A DNA stretch of 42,248 nucleotides from NCBI RefSeq assembly GCF_000158815.1, contig NZ_GG657738.1:6601855-6644102 (forward strand), in the 5' to 3' direction. The translations under genes were made by a program, and so were the position numbers. A model generated the notes under the pieces. It ran no database searches. It was not told where the DNA came from and was given only the letters and a program-made list of their open reading frames with translations. Positions 1 to 7,360 of this stretch are shown here, in pieces. The stretch is from Micromonospora sp. ATCC 39149 (GTDB taxonomy: Bacteria; Actinomycetota; Actinomycetes; Mycobacteriales; Micromonosporaceae). Position 1 is the stretch's first letter, and the number at the start of each line of letters is the position of its first letter.

Positions 1-135
1 GAGTCGTTCGACGACGACGACGCGGTGGGCCCGTTCCAGCCGGCCGCCGACGACCGCCTCGTGGGCCGCCTCGACGAGCACCCCTTCCTCGACGTGGCCG
101 ACGAGGAGCACGACCACGCGGGGCACCGCCACTAG
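1..135 (+). CDS. C-terminal end of an unidentified protein (partial)
   Basis: The first 44 codons of the window are open in frame 1 and end at TAG 133-135. The visible tail is acidic (a run of four Asp near the start, then DVADEEHDH) and finishes with a His-rich stretch (HDHAGHRH). No catalytic motif or domain can be recognised from this piece, and the 5' end lies outside the window. Histidine-rich tails can bind metals, but nothing else here supports that role. It is on the same strand as the terpene operon, but 549 nt and a hairpin terminator separate them, so it is probably a different transcription unit. Confidence 0.6.
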   Translation, partial: ESFDDDDAVGPFQPAADDRLVGRLDEHPFLDVADEEHDHAGHRH

Positions 136-318
136 CTGTTCCCACCAGGACGGAACGCGGGTGATCGGTGTCGCGTCGCCCGCGTGAGCGCAGGGCCGGC
201 CGTGCGCATCGGCGTGTCGTAGGCGTTCTGGTTAGGCGGGTGGGGGGGCCTCCGCGGAGGCGTCCAACGCGCGTAGCGCAGGCAGTGCCGCTCGGTTAGT
301 TGCACGTAGCGTGCGGTC

Positions 319-368
319 ACGAGGGTGTCCAGTTCAGCTTCAACGCTGATCTTGGACACCCTCGTTTT
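319..368 (+). terminator. Rho-independent terminator
   Basis: Perfect 12-bp arms: ACGAGGGTGTCC at 319-330 and GGACACCCTCGT at 354-365. The loop contains a second small inverted repeat (TCAGC/GCTGA), and a T run at 365-368 follows. It probably ends the transcript entering from the left and insulates the terpene operon. Confidence 0.75.
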
Positions 369-538
369 GCGTCAACCTGCTCTCGCGCTCGCCCGGGAGT
401 TGGGCGTACTGGGCCGGGGCGACCCACACCGGGATCCTCGCCAGGCATCGATCATCGGGTTGAGGCCAGGGCCGCGCAAGGGGGGCCATCCCATCAAGTG
501 GACGTCGGGCGACTTCCGCCCTGGTGCAGGCGCATGTC

Positions 539-590
539 GGATATCTGCCACTAGATATGACTTTGGGTTCCTGATAGATCTACACGCCGT
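539..590 (+). promoter_or_regulatory. Low-GC regulatory patch before the encapsulin operon
   Basis: An AT-rich island in otherwise GC-rich DNA. It has the inverted repeat ATATCT (541-546)/AGATAT (553-558) followed by TGATAGATCTA (571-581). It is the only promoter-like stretch between the terminator at 319-368 and the start at 685, so it is the likely promoter/operator of the operon. No confident -35/-10 pair can be assigned. Confidence 0.4.
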
Positions 591-684
591 GTTCGACCGA
601 ACGTCGGAAGCGGCGACAGGTCGAGCTCGTCTGCCGGGCGCAGTTGCCGGTTCCGTCGTCGACAGTGAGACCGAAGGGTTGATC

Positions 685-2097
685 ATGACAGGTCCGTTCG
701 CACCTGAGTTCGAGGATCAGGCACAGCATCGATTGAGCTTGAGTACGGCGGCGGCGCGGAATCTGGCGACGACGACGAAGTCCGTGCCACAGATGCAGGA
801 AATCAGCTCGCGGTGGCTGCTGCGCGTGTTGCCGTGGGTGCAGGTCTCCAGCGGAACCTACCGGGTGAACCGGCGGGCGACGTACTTCCTCGGGGATGGC
901 CGGGTGTCGTTCACCAATACGGGCGCCGACGTGCGGGTGGTGCCGGCAGAGCTGGGCGAGCTGCGGCTGTTGCGTGGTTTCGACGACCAGTCCGTGTTGG
1001 GTGATCTGGCCGGCCGGTTCACCCGGCAGGACTACGAGCCGGGCCAGGTCATCGCCGAGTTCGGCTCGGCCGTTGACAACCTCTACCTGATCGTGCACGG
1101 CAAGGTCAGGGCCGAGGGCGTAGGGGCCTATGGCGACCAGGTGCAGCTGCGGGTGCTCGCTGACGGGGAGTTTTTCGGTGACCGGGCGCTGGTCGAGCCA
1201 GAACCGATCTGGGACTACACTGCCAAGGCGCAGACGGCGGTGACGTTGCTGGCGCTGCCCCGGACGGCCTTCGCCGAGTTGCTCGACCGGTCCGAGGCGT
1301 TGCAGACCCATGTGGAGCGGTTCCGGGCAGCCGCTGCGGTGCCGCAGAACAAGCACGGCGAGGCGGCTATCGAGCTCGTCTCGGGGCACCGGGGCGAACC
1401 GGCGCTGCCGGGCACCTACGTGGACTACGAGTTGTCGCCACGCGAATACGAGCTGGCCGTCGCGCAGACCGTGCTGCGGGTGCACACCCGCGTGGCCGAC
1501 CTCTACAACGAGCCGATGAACCAGCTGGAGCAGCAGCTCCGGCTGACCATCGAGGCCCTGCGGGAGCGGCAGGAACACGAGATGGTGAACAACCCGGAGT
1601 TCGGGCTGCTGCACAACGCCGACTACCGGCAGCGGATCCACACCCGGACCGGCCCGCCGACTCCGGACGACATGGACGAGTTGCTCACCATGCGGCGTGG
1701 CACCCGGCTGTTCCTGGCCCATCCGCGGGCCATCGCCGCGTTCTCCCGGGAGTGCACGAAGCGCGGGATCTACCCGGACCCGGTGGAGGTCAACGGCCGG
1801 CCGGTGCCAGCCTGGCGGGGCGTCCCCATCTACCCGTGCGGGAAGATCCCGATCACCGACGCGCACACCACGTCGATCCTGGCCATGCGGACCGGGGCAG
1901 AGGACCAGGGCGTGATCGGCCTGCACCAGACCGGCATCCCGGATGAGTACGCACCGAGTCTCTCGGTGCGGTTCATGGGCATCAGTGAGCAGGCCATCAT
2001 GTCGTACCTGGTCAGCGCCTACTTCTCGGTCGCCGTGCTGGTTCCGGACGCGCTCGGGGTGCTCGACGATGTCCAGCTGTCGCACTACGGCGACTAG
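685..2097 (+). CDS. Family 2B encapsulin shell protein with cyclic-nucleotide-binding domain (EshA/Cnb type)
   Basis: A 470-residue protein, the usual length of EshA-like proteins. Residues about 1-90 and 245-470 form the HK97-like shell part, which includes the C-terminal A-domain segment with YPCGKIPITDAHTTSI. Residues about 93-210 form an inserted CRP-like cyclic-nucleotide-binding domain (EPGQVIAEFG near 118, GEFFGDRAL near 151). Such proteins self-assemble into virus-like protein compartments, and Family 2B members are typically encoded beside 2-methylisoborneol synthase, as here. The start at 685 is chosen because GAAGGG (673-678) lies 6 nt upstream. The domain's phosphate-binding cassette lacks the usual Arg (it reads DYTAKA), so ligand binding is uncertain. 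It is the first gene of a four-gene operon; the next start is 9 nt after its stop. The assignment rests on domain order plus context. Confidence 0.9.
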   Translation: MTGPFAPEFEDQAQHRLSLSTAAARNLATTTKSVPQMQEISSRWLLRVLPWVQVSSGTYRVNRRATYFLGDGRVSFTNTGADVRVVPAELGELRLLRGFDDQSVLGDLAGRFTRQDYEPGQVIAEFGSAVDNLYLIVHGKVRAEGVGAYGDQVQLRVLADGEFFGDRALVEPEPIWDYTAKAQTAVTLLALPRTAFAELLDRSEALQTHVERFRAAAAVPQNKHGEAAIELVSGHRGEPALPGTYVDYELSPREYELAVAQTVLRVHTRVADLYNEPMNQLEQQLRLTIEALRERQEHEMVNNPEFGLLHNADYRQRIHTRTGPPTPDDMDELLTMRRGTRLFLAHPRAIAAFSRECTKRGIYPDPVEVNGRPVPAWRGVPIYPCGKIPITDAHTTSILAMRTGAEDQGVIGLHQTGIPDEYAPSLSVRFMGISEQAIMSYLVSAYFSVAVLVPDALGVLDDVQLSHYGD

Positions 2098-2106
2098 GGC
2101 AACGCC

Positions 2107-3285
2107 GTGTTCCTCCCGTCGCTCGATTCCGGCAGCGCCGGCAAGCTGACCGGGCTGGCCGCGACCATCCTGTCCGACATGGTGGGTGCCCCACCTGCGG
2201 AGCTGACCCGGCTCACCGGGCCGACGCTGCGGCTGAACGGGCCGACTGGTCTCGGCACTGCGGCGCTACGGATCTCGCCGCCTTCGGCACCGGCAGCCGT
2301 CCCGCCAGCCCCCGACCGGGGCCGGCCAGAGCTGTTCTGCCCGGGGCCGGTCCGCGACGACCCGGCCCTGGGCGAGGAGGTCAATGACCGGGTGGTCGAG
2401 TGGGCGGAACAGGTCGGCATCTACCCGGGCCGGCTCGACCGGCTCCGGGCCGGGAACTTCGGCCGCCTGATCATGCTCGCCCATCCTGCCACGAGCGACC
2501 CGGACCGACTGCTGGCCGCGACGAAGTGTGTGGTGGCCGAATGGGCGGCCGACGACTACATGGTCGACGAGGTGTCGCTGGGCGCCGACCCCACCGTCGT
2601 GGGGTCGCGCCTGGCCAAGCTGCACGTGATCGTGGACCCGGCCAGGCTGCCGGCCCGGTACGCACCGCAGCTCGACCAGTACCGGCGTGAGGAGCCCATC
2701 GCCACGGCGTTCCGCAGCGCGATGCAGCACCTGTCCCGGTACGTCTCGGTGCCGCAACTGGCCCGCTTCCAGCACCAGATGTCGATCCTTTTCGTCGCCT
2801 GGAACCAGGAGGCGGACTGGCACGTCAACCGGCGGACCCCGCCGGTCTGGGAGTATCTGGTCCAGCGGCACCTGAACAGCTACCTGCCGCCCATGATCCT
2901 CGTCGATGCGGTCGCCGGCTACGAACTGTCCCCCGAAGAGTTCTTCCACCCGTTGGTACGCCGCGCGTTCACCACGGCAGGGCTGGCCGCCGTGCTGCTC
3001 AACGACATCTACTCGGGTGCCCAGGAGTCGGACACCGACTTCAACCTGCCCCGCGTCATCGCGGCGGAGCACAACTGCGCCCTGGAGGAGGCGATCACCC
3101 GCACCGTCGAGATACACAACGAGCTGATGCACGAGTTCGTAGCCGATGCTGTGACGCTCAGCCTGACCGGCTCACCCATGCTGCGCCGCTTCCTGGCCGA
3201 CACCTGGGCCTGGCTGGGCGGCAGCCGTGAGTGGCACGCCACGACCGCCCGATACCACAAGCAACAGGGAGCTGACCCCGCATGA
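2107..3285 (+). CDS. tpc: 2-methylisoborneol synthase-type terpene cyclase, probable encapsulin cargo
   Basis: A 392-residue class I terpene cyclase expected to ionise 2-methyl-GPP and cyclise it to 2-methylisoborneol or a related C11 product. Metal-binding motifs are D149-D150 (followed by YMV, then D154-E155) and the NSE triad N299/S303/E307 (NDIYSGAQE). The terminal R382-Y383 pair is also typical. Residues 1 to about 85 are rich in Ala, Pro and Gly and look disordered; in this family the N-terminal extension is reported to direct loading into the shell. It starts with GTG 9 nt after the shell gene stop, with only a weak AGGG as ribosome site, so translational coupling is likely. The methyltransferase start overlaps its stop. 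The family is secure; the exact product is inferred from context. Confidence 0.9.
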   Translation: MFLPSLDSGSAGKLTGLAATILSDMVGAPPAELTRLTGPTLRLNGPTGLGTAALRISPPSAPAAVPPAPDRGRPELFCPGPVRDDPALGEEVNDRVVEWAEQVGIYPGRLDRLRAGNFGRLIMLAHPATSDPDRLLAATKCVVAEWAADDYMVDEVSLGADPTVVGSRLAKLHVIVDPARLPARYAPQLDQYRREEPIATAFRSAMQHLSRYVSVPQLARFQHQMSILFVAWNQEADWHVNRRTPPVWEYLVQRHLNSYLPPMILVDAVAGYELSPEEFFHPLVRRAFTTAGLAAVLLNDIYSGAQESDTDFNLPRVIAAEHNCALEEAITRTVEIHNELMHEFVADAVTLSLTGSPMLRRFLADTWAWLGGSREWHATTARYHKQQGADPA

Positions 3286-4151
3286 CCGTCTCAACGACGC
3301 CCACCGCCGGCAGTCCGGTACTGCGTACCCAGTACCAGAAGTCGGTGGCAGCCTACTGGAACACCAACCAGCAGGACCCGGTCAACCTGCGACTGGGTGA
3401 GATCGATGGCCTCTACCACCACCACTACGGGATCGGAAACTACGACCCGTCCGTGCTCGCCGGGCCGGAACAGACCCGCGACGAGCGAATCATCGCCGAG
3501 CTGCACCGGCTGGAGACGGCACAGGCGGACATGCTCCTGTCGTATCTCGGTGAGATCGGACCGTCCGACCGGCTGCTCGACGCAGGCTCCGGACGCGGTG
3601 GCACCAGCTTCATGGCGAACCAGCGCTTCGGGTGTCAGGTCGACGGGGTGAGCATCTCCGAGTACCAGGTCGACTTCGCCAACCGGCAGGCGACCGACCG
3701 CAGGGTCGCCGACCAGGTCCGGTTTCACTTCCGCAACATGCTCGACACCGGCTTCGAAGCCGGCTCCCGCCAGGCCGTCTGGACCAACGAGACCACCATG
3801 TACGTCGATCTGTTCGAGCTGTATGCGGAGTTCGCCCGGCTGCTGCCGTTCGGTGGCCGTTACGTCTGCATCACCGGGTGCTACAACGACGTCACCGGCG
3901 GCCGGTCCAGGGCGGTCAGCCAGATCGACGAGCACTACACCTGCAACATCCACCCACGGAGCGCCTACTTCAAGGCGCTCGCCGCCAATCGGTTCGTGCC
4001 CATCCACGTCATCGACCTGACCTCAGCCACCATCCCCTACTGGGAGCTACGGGCTCAGTCGTCGGTGGCGACGGGAATCGAGGACCCGTTCCTGACCGCG
4101 TACCGCGAGGGCAGCTTCCACTATCTGCTGATCGCCGCCGACCGGGTCTGA
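3282..4151 (+). CDS. mtf: Geranyl diphosphate 2-C-methyltransferase
   Basis: A 289-residue SAM-dependent methyltransferase. In 2-methylisoborneol pathways this enzyme methylates C2 of geranyl diphosphate to give 2-methyl-GPP, the substrate of the cyclase encoded just upstream. SAM-binding motif I is LLDAGSGRGG at 98-107, and the length matches the characterised family. Its ATG overlaps the cyclase stop codon (ATGA, 3282-3285), so the two are translationally coupled and should be made in a fixed ratio. The IPP isomerase gene begins 8 nt after its stop. Other small-molecule methyltransferases share the fold, but the gene order makes the GPP assignment strong. Confidence 0.92.
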   Translation: MTVSTTPTAGSPVLRTQYQKSVAAYWNTNQQDPVNLRLGEIDGLYHHHYGIGNYDPSVLAGPEQTRDERIIAELHRLETAQADMLLSYLGEIGPSDRLLDAGSGRGGTSFMANQRFGCQVDGVSISEYQVDFANRQATDRRVADQVRFHFRNMLDTGFEAGSRQAVWTNETTMYVDLFELYAEFARLLPFGGRYVCITGCYNDVTGGRSRAVSQIDEHYTCNIHPRSAYFKALAANRFVPIHVIDLTSATIPYWELRAQSSVATGIEDPFLTAYREGSFHYLLIAADRV

Positions 4152-4159
4152 CACCACCG

Positions 4160-4705
4160 ATGACGGACCGCGAACAGCATCTCGTAGAGCTGGTGGACCA
4201 GGCGGGAACAGCGGTCGGATCATGTACCGTGGCGCGAGCCCACCGAGTGCCCGGTCTGGCCCACCGCGCCTTCTCCATCCTGCTTGTCGATCCGGCCGGG
4301 AGGCTGCTGTTGCAACGGCGCGCCGCCACGAAGACGCGCTTCGCCGGACTCTGGGCGAACGCCTGCTGCGGACACCCCGCGCCCGGCGACGACCTGATGT
4401 TCGCGGCCACGAGACGGCTCCGGGAGGAACTGGGAGTGTCCGGTACACCGCTGACCGAAATCGGCGTCCACCGCTACCGGGCCGACGACCCGGGCACCGG
4501 GCGGGTCGAACACGAACATGACCATGTGCTGGTCGGCTCCCTCGCGGCCGACCAGCACCTCCAACCCGATCCCTCCGAGATCGCCGAGATCCGCTGGATG
4601 CCGCCGAAGGAACTCGCCGCCGATGTGGCGAGCTTTCCCGACCGGTACACCCCGTGGTTGCCCGGACTCCTTGCCATCTGGCAGGCGACCAGGCCGGTTG
4701 GCTGA
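4160..4705 (+). CDS. idi: Isopentenyl-diphosphate delta-isomerase, type I
   Basis: A 181-residue Nudix-fold isomerase that interconverts IPP and DMAPP. The catalytic Cys sits in NACCGHP (C70 aligns with the E. coli active-site Cys), and the EHEHDH segment supplies metal/catalytic Glu117 and Glu119. A Nudix-like helix (RRLREELG) lies near residues 85-92. The start at 4160 was chosen because upstream codons in this frame run through the methyltransferase gene and look nothing like the family. It is the last gene of the terpene operon, 8 nt after the methyltransferase, and is followed by a bidirectional terminator. Its position implies that it supplies DMAPP, and so GPP, to the methylation/cyclisation pathway. 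Confidence 0.95.
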   Translation: MTDREQHLVELVDQAGTAVGSCTVARAHRVPGLAHRAFSILLVDPAGRLLLQRRAATKTRFAGLWANACCGHPAPGDDLMFAATRRLREELGVSGTPLTEIGVHRYRADDPGTGRVEHEHDHVLVGSLAADQHLQPDPSEIAEIRWMPPKELAADVASFPDRYTPWLPGLLAIWQATRPVG

Positions 4706-4765
4706 ACGACCGCGAGACGAGCCCGGCCGGCCGGCTGGCGGGGGCGTGCGGCCGAGGCGGGCCGC

Positions 4766-4795
4766 CCGGGTGACCGGCGTACGTCGGTCACCCGG
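4766..4795. terminator. Bidirectional terminator between idi and the DUF5703 gene
   Basis: Perfect 11-bp arms CCGGGTGACCG (4766-4776) and CGGTCACCCGG (4785-4795) around an 8-nt loop, placed between two convergent genes. There is no long T run, as is common in actinobacteria. Confidence 0.7.
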
Positions 4796-4796
4796 C

Positions 4797-4997
4797 TCAG
4801 TACGACAGGCCGGGCTGGGGCTGGTTCACCCGGCGGCGGCGCAGCACCACCTGGCGCGTGCCGTCCCGGTACAGCCGCACCCGGGCCAGCTCCCAACCGG
4901 AGAACTCCGCCTGGATCGCCAACTGCGCCGCGGCGGTCAGCCTGTCGACGTTCGAGGGCAGCCGCAGCGGCGCGTATTCGTAGTCCATGCGTTCCAT
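4797..4997 (-). CDS. Small DUF5703-like protein
   Basis: A 66-residue basic protein of unknown function. It has the pattern of the actinobacterial DUF5703 family: an MDYEY start, a hydrophobic LAIQAEFSGWELARVRLY middle and a C-terminal Arg cluster (LRRRRV). A second possible start is the ATG three codons in, which gives MDYEYAPL and matches how relatives usually begin. No signal peptide or membrane segment is seen. It lies downstream of the aldo/keto reductase on the same strand with 81 nt between them, and converges on idi. The function is unknown. Confidence 0.7.
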   Translation of the reverse strand: MERMDYEYAPLRLPSNVDRLTAAAQLAIQAEFSGWELARVRLYRDGTRQVVLRRRRVNQPQPGLSY

Positions 4998-5078
4998 GCT
5001 GCCCAGCCCGGCGGCCGTTCGCCACCCCGTCCACCCCGTCCGCAGCGGCCCGACTGTGCCGCCCGTCCGGCCGACGGC

Positions 5079-6050
5079 TCAGCCGTCGCGCTCGGGGTAG
5101 CCCACCGGCACGGCGGACACGTCGTCGAGCGCGACGACGATCTCCTCCGGCAGCGTCATCCGCTCCACCTGAAGCGCGCCGAGCAGCTGCCCGACCGTCC
5201 GCGCGCCGAGAATCGGGGCGGTGACCCCGGGCCGATCCCGGATCCACGCGAGCGCCACCTCCAGCGGCGACACGCCCAGCCCACCGGCCGCAGTGGCCAC
5301 CGCCTCCACGATGCTGGAGCAGCGCGGCTCCAGGTACGTCGCGACGAACGGCTCGAAGTGCGGCGACGCGGCCCGCGAGTCCGCCGGCCGGCCGTGCCGG
5401 TACTTGCCGGTGAGCACCCCCCGGCCCAGCGGCGACCAGGGCAGCACCCCCAACCCCAGCGCCGCGCAGGCCGGCAGCACCTCCCGTTCGACCCCCCGCT
5501 CCAGCAGCGAGTACTCCACCTGCCCGGCGACCACCGGAGCCCGGCCCGGCCAGGCCGCCTGCCAGGCCGCCGCCCGGGCGGTCTGCCAGCCGGAGAAGTT
5601 CGACACCCCGACGTAGCGGACCCGGCCGCTGGCCACCGCGTGGTCCAGCGCCGCCAGGGTCTCCTCCAGGGGAGTGTCCGGGTCGTACCCGTGGACCTGC
5701 CACAGGTCGACGTGGTCCGTGCCGAGCCGCCGTAGCGAGGCGTCCAGGGTACGCAGCAGGTGACCCCGGGAGCCGTCCCGGCGCCGGCCGCTGCCCGGCC
5801 GCAGCCCCGCCTTCGTCGCGATCAGCAACTCGTCGCGGGGAACCAGGCTGCCCAGCAGCGAGCCGATGACCGACTCCGCGTCCCCGTCGCCGTACACGTC
5901 GGCCGTGTCCACCAGGTTGCCGCCCGCGTCGAGGAAGCTCTTAAGCTGGGCGGCCGCGTCGTCGGCGTCGGTGTCCCGGCCCCAGGTCATGGTGCCGAGC
6001 GCGAGCCGGGAAACCGCCAGCCCGCTTCGGCCGAGCGGTCGCTGTTGCAT
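5079..6050 (-). CDS. Aldo/keto reductase
   Basis: A 323-residue (beta/alpha)8 NAD(P)H-dependent oxidoreductase that reduces aldehydes or ketones. The catalytic tetrad is visible as D48, Y53 (DTADVYGDG), K80 (IATKAG) and H120 (WQVHGYD). The C-terminal part carries the cofactor-binding pattern ILGARTVGQL. The N-terminus MQQRPLGRSGLAVSRLALG is a standard family start. A TAAGGT -10 element ends 6 nt before the ATG, so the mRNA is probably leaderless. The physiological substrate cannot be read from sequence. The nearby F420-type oxidoreductase is divergently transcribed. Confidence 0.93.
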   Translation of the reverse strand: MQQRPLGRSGLAVSRLALGTMTWGRDTDADDAAAQLKSFLDAGGNLVDTADVYGDGDAESVIGSLLGSLVPRDELLIATKAGLRPGSGRRRDGSRGHLLRTLDASLRRLGTDHVDLWQVHGYDPDTPLEETLAALDHAVASGRVRYVGVSNFSGWQTARAAAWQAAWPGRAPVVAGQVEYSLLERGVEREVLPACAALGLGVLPWSPLGRGVLTGKYRHGRPADSRAASPHFEPFVATYLEPRCSSIVEAVATAAGGLGVSPLEVALAWIRDRPGVTAPILGARTVGQLLGALQVERMTLPEEIVVALDDVSAVPVGYPERDG

Positions 6051-6056
6051 GGGTGA

Positions 6057-6062
6057 ACCTTA
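6057..6062 (-). promoter_or_regulatory. -10 element, leaderless aldo/keto reductase promoter
   Basis: TAAGGT on the minus strand, ending 6 nt before the ATG at 6050. Transcription would start at or beside the start codon. Confidence 0.6.
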
Positions 6063-6107
6063 TTTCGAACCCGCCGCCACCGATATCCTCGCTCCCGTCA
6101 AGTTCAT

Positions 6108-6205
6108 GCTCGCCCTCTGGGTGGGGTTCCCTGCTTGCCCTCTGGACTGGGTTTCCCCGCTGGCCCTTTGGGCAGGGTTATCCTGCTCGCCCTCCGGGCG
6201 GATCC
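6108..6205. repeat. Four imperfect 25-26-bp tandem repeats, each with a mini-hairpin
   Basis: Units at 6108-6132, 6133-6158, 6159-6184 and 6185-6205 (last one truncated). Each begins GCT(C/T/G)GCCCT and most contain GCCC-NNN-GGGC-like arms (unit 3 GCCCTTTGGGC, unit 4 GCCCTCCGGGC). They lie between the divergent reductase and oxidoreductase genes. Confidence 0.75.
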
Positions 6206-6267
6206 GGCCCCCGACGGTGTGAGGCGTTCGGGGTGAGCCGGTGGTCGGGTCGGCCGCCCGCATTGCG

Positions 6268-6273
6268 TAACCT
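6268..6273 (+). promoter_or_regulatory. -10 element of the luciferase-like oxidoreductase gene
   Basis: TAACCT, followed by a short leader carrying GGGGAGG at 6297-6303 before the GTG at 6308. Confidence 0.45.
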
Positions 6274-6307
6274 GATGCGACCTGTGGTGCGGGATGGGGG
6301 AGGACCA

Positions 6308-7360
6308 GTGCGACTCGGGCTCAGCCTCGGATACCAGACGGCGTGGAGCACACCCGCCGACCACCTGGCGTTTGCCCAGGAGGCGGACCGGCTCGGCTAT
6401 TCGGTGGTGTGGGCGGCGGAGGCATACGGCTCCGATTCGCCCAGCATGCTGGCCTGGATCGCCGGCCAGACCGAACGGATCGACGTGGGCAGCGCGGTGA
6501 TGCAGATCCCCGCCCGGACCCCGGCGATGACCGCCATGACGGCGGCGACCATCGACGCGCTCTCCGGTGGCCGGTTCCGGCTCGGCCTGGGCGTCTCCGG
6601 CCCCCAGGTCTCCGAGGGCTGGCACGGCGTGCGCTTCGGCAAGCCCCTCGCCCGCACCCGGGAGTACGTCGACATCATCAAGCTCGCCGTCGCCCGCAAG
6701 GAGGTCGCGTACGACGGCGAGTTCTACACCCTGCCGCTGCCCGACGGCCCGGGCAAGGCGCTGCGGCTGGGCTTCCACCCGCCGCGCGAGCAGATCCCGA
6801 TCTACCTCGCCGCCGTCGGCCCGAAGAACCTGGAACTGGCCGGAGAGATCGCCGACGGCTGGCTGGCCGTCTTCTACGCTCCCGAGTTCGCCCAGGAACA
6901 GCTCGCCGTCGTGGCCGCCGGCCGGGCGAAGGCCGGCAAGGAACTGGCCGGCTTCGACGTCGTGCCGTCGGTCCCGGTGGTCGTCGGCGACGACATCGCG
7001 ACCTGCGCCGAGCTGGTCCGCTGGTACGCCGCCCTCTACGTCGGCGGGATGGGCAGCCGGCAGCAGAACTTCTACAACCAGCTCGCCACCCGGATGGGCT
7101 ACGGCGACGCCGCCCGCGAGGTGCAGGACCTCTACCTGGCCAAGCGGCAGCGCGACGCGGCCGCCGCCGTGCCGATGGAGTTCATCGACCGCACCTCGCT
7201 GCTCGGGCCCAAGGAGCGCATCGCCGAGCGACTGCGCGAGTACGCCGCCGCCGGCGTCACCACCCTCGCGGTGACCCTCTTCGTCGCCGACCGGGACAGC
7301 GGCACGCAGACGCTGCGGACCGTCGCCGAGGCCCTCGACCTGTCCGGGGTCGGCGAGTGA
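6308..7360 (+). CDS. LLM-class (luciferase-like) F420-dependent oxidoreductase
   Basis: A 350-residue TIM-barrel flavin/F420 oxidoreductase of the luciferase-like superfamily. Typical segments are the N-terminal MRLGLSLGYQ strand, GSAVMQIPARTPAMTAM, GGRFRLGLGVSGPQVSEGW and IPIYLAAVGPKNLELAGE. In actinobacteria such enzymes commonly use F420H2; the substrate here is unknown. The GTG at 6308 is chosen because GGGGAGG lies 4 nt upstream and the longer open frame to 6053 runs through the tandem repeats. Its stop overlaps the uppP start (GTGA at 7357-7360), so the two genes are co-translated. Confidence 0.92.
   Translation: MRLGLSLGYQTAWSTPADHLAFAQEADRLGYSVVWAAEAYGSDSPSMLAWIAGQTERIDVGSAVMQIPARTPAMTAMTAATIDALSGGRFRLGLGVSGPQVSEGWHGVRFGKPLARTREYVDIIKLAVARKEVAYDGEFYTLPLPDGPGKALRLGFHPPREQIPIYLAAVGPKNLELAGEIADGWLAVFYAPEFAQEQLAVVAAGRAKAGKELAGFDVVPSVPVVVGDDIATCAELVRWYAALYVGGMGSRQQNFYNQLATRMGYGDAAREVQDLYLAKRQRDAAAAVPMEFIDRTSLLGPKERIAERLREYAAAGVTTLAVTLFVADRDSGTQTLRTVAEALDLSGVGE

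Larger units (their letters stand above)
136..684. other. Non-coding stretch upstream of the encapsulin operon
   Basis: No credible gene is seen in these 549 bases. The reading frame of the encapsulin gene happens to stay open back to 325, but its sequence there has no family resemblance and a good ribosome binding site supports the start at 685. The region contains a 14-bp perfect palindrome at 248-261 (GCCTCCGCGGAGGC), a terminator hairpin at 319-368 and a low-GC patch at 539-590 that probably holds the operon promoter. Confidence 0.6.

Noticed and set aside
136..318. tRNA or other structured RNA gene
   Set aside because: No cloverleaf, T-loop consensus or other known RNA signature was found; only a short palindrome is present.
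325..684. 120-codon N-terminal extension of the encapsulin frame
   Set aside because: It is open by GC bias only. The extension includes the terminator arm, and the start at 685 has a good ribosome site and gives the family length.
580..2085. Long minus-strand open frame (about 500 codons) opposite the encapsulin gene
   Set aside because: It is rich in Arg, His, Gln and Pro without motifs and mirrors the codon pattern of the real gene.
6108..6205. CRISPR array
   Set aside because: The four units are contiguous without unique spacers, the repeats are imperfect, and no cas gene is present.
6343..7356. 338-codon extension upstream of uppP in the same frame
   Set aside because: It overlaps the oxidoreductase gene in another frame. 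The UppP family starts exactly at the GTG at 7357.
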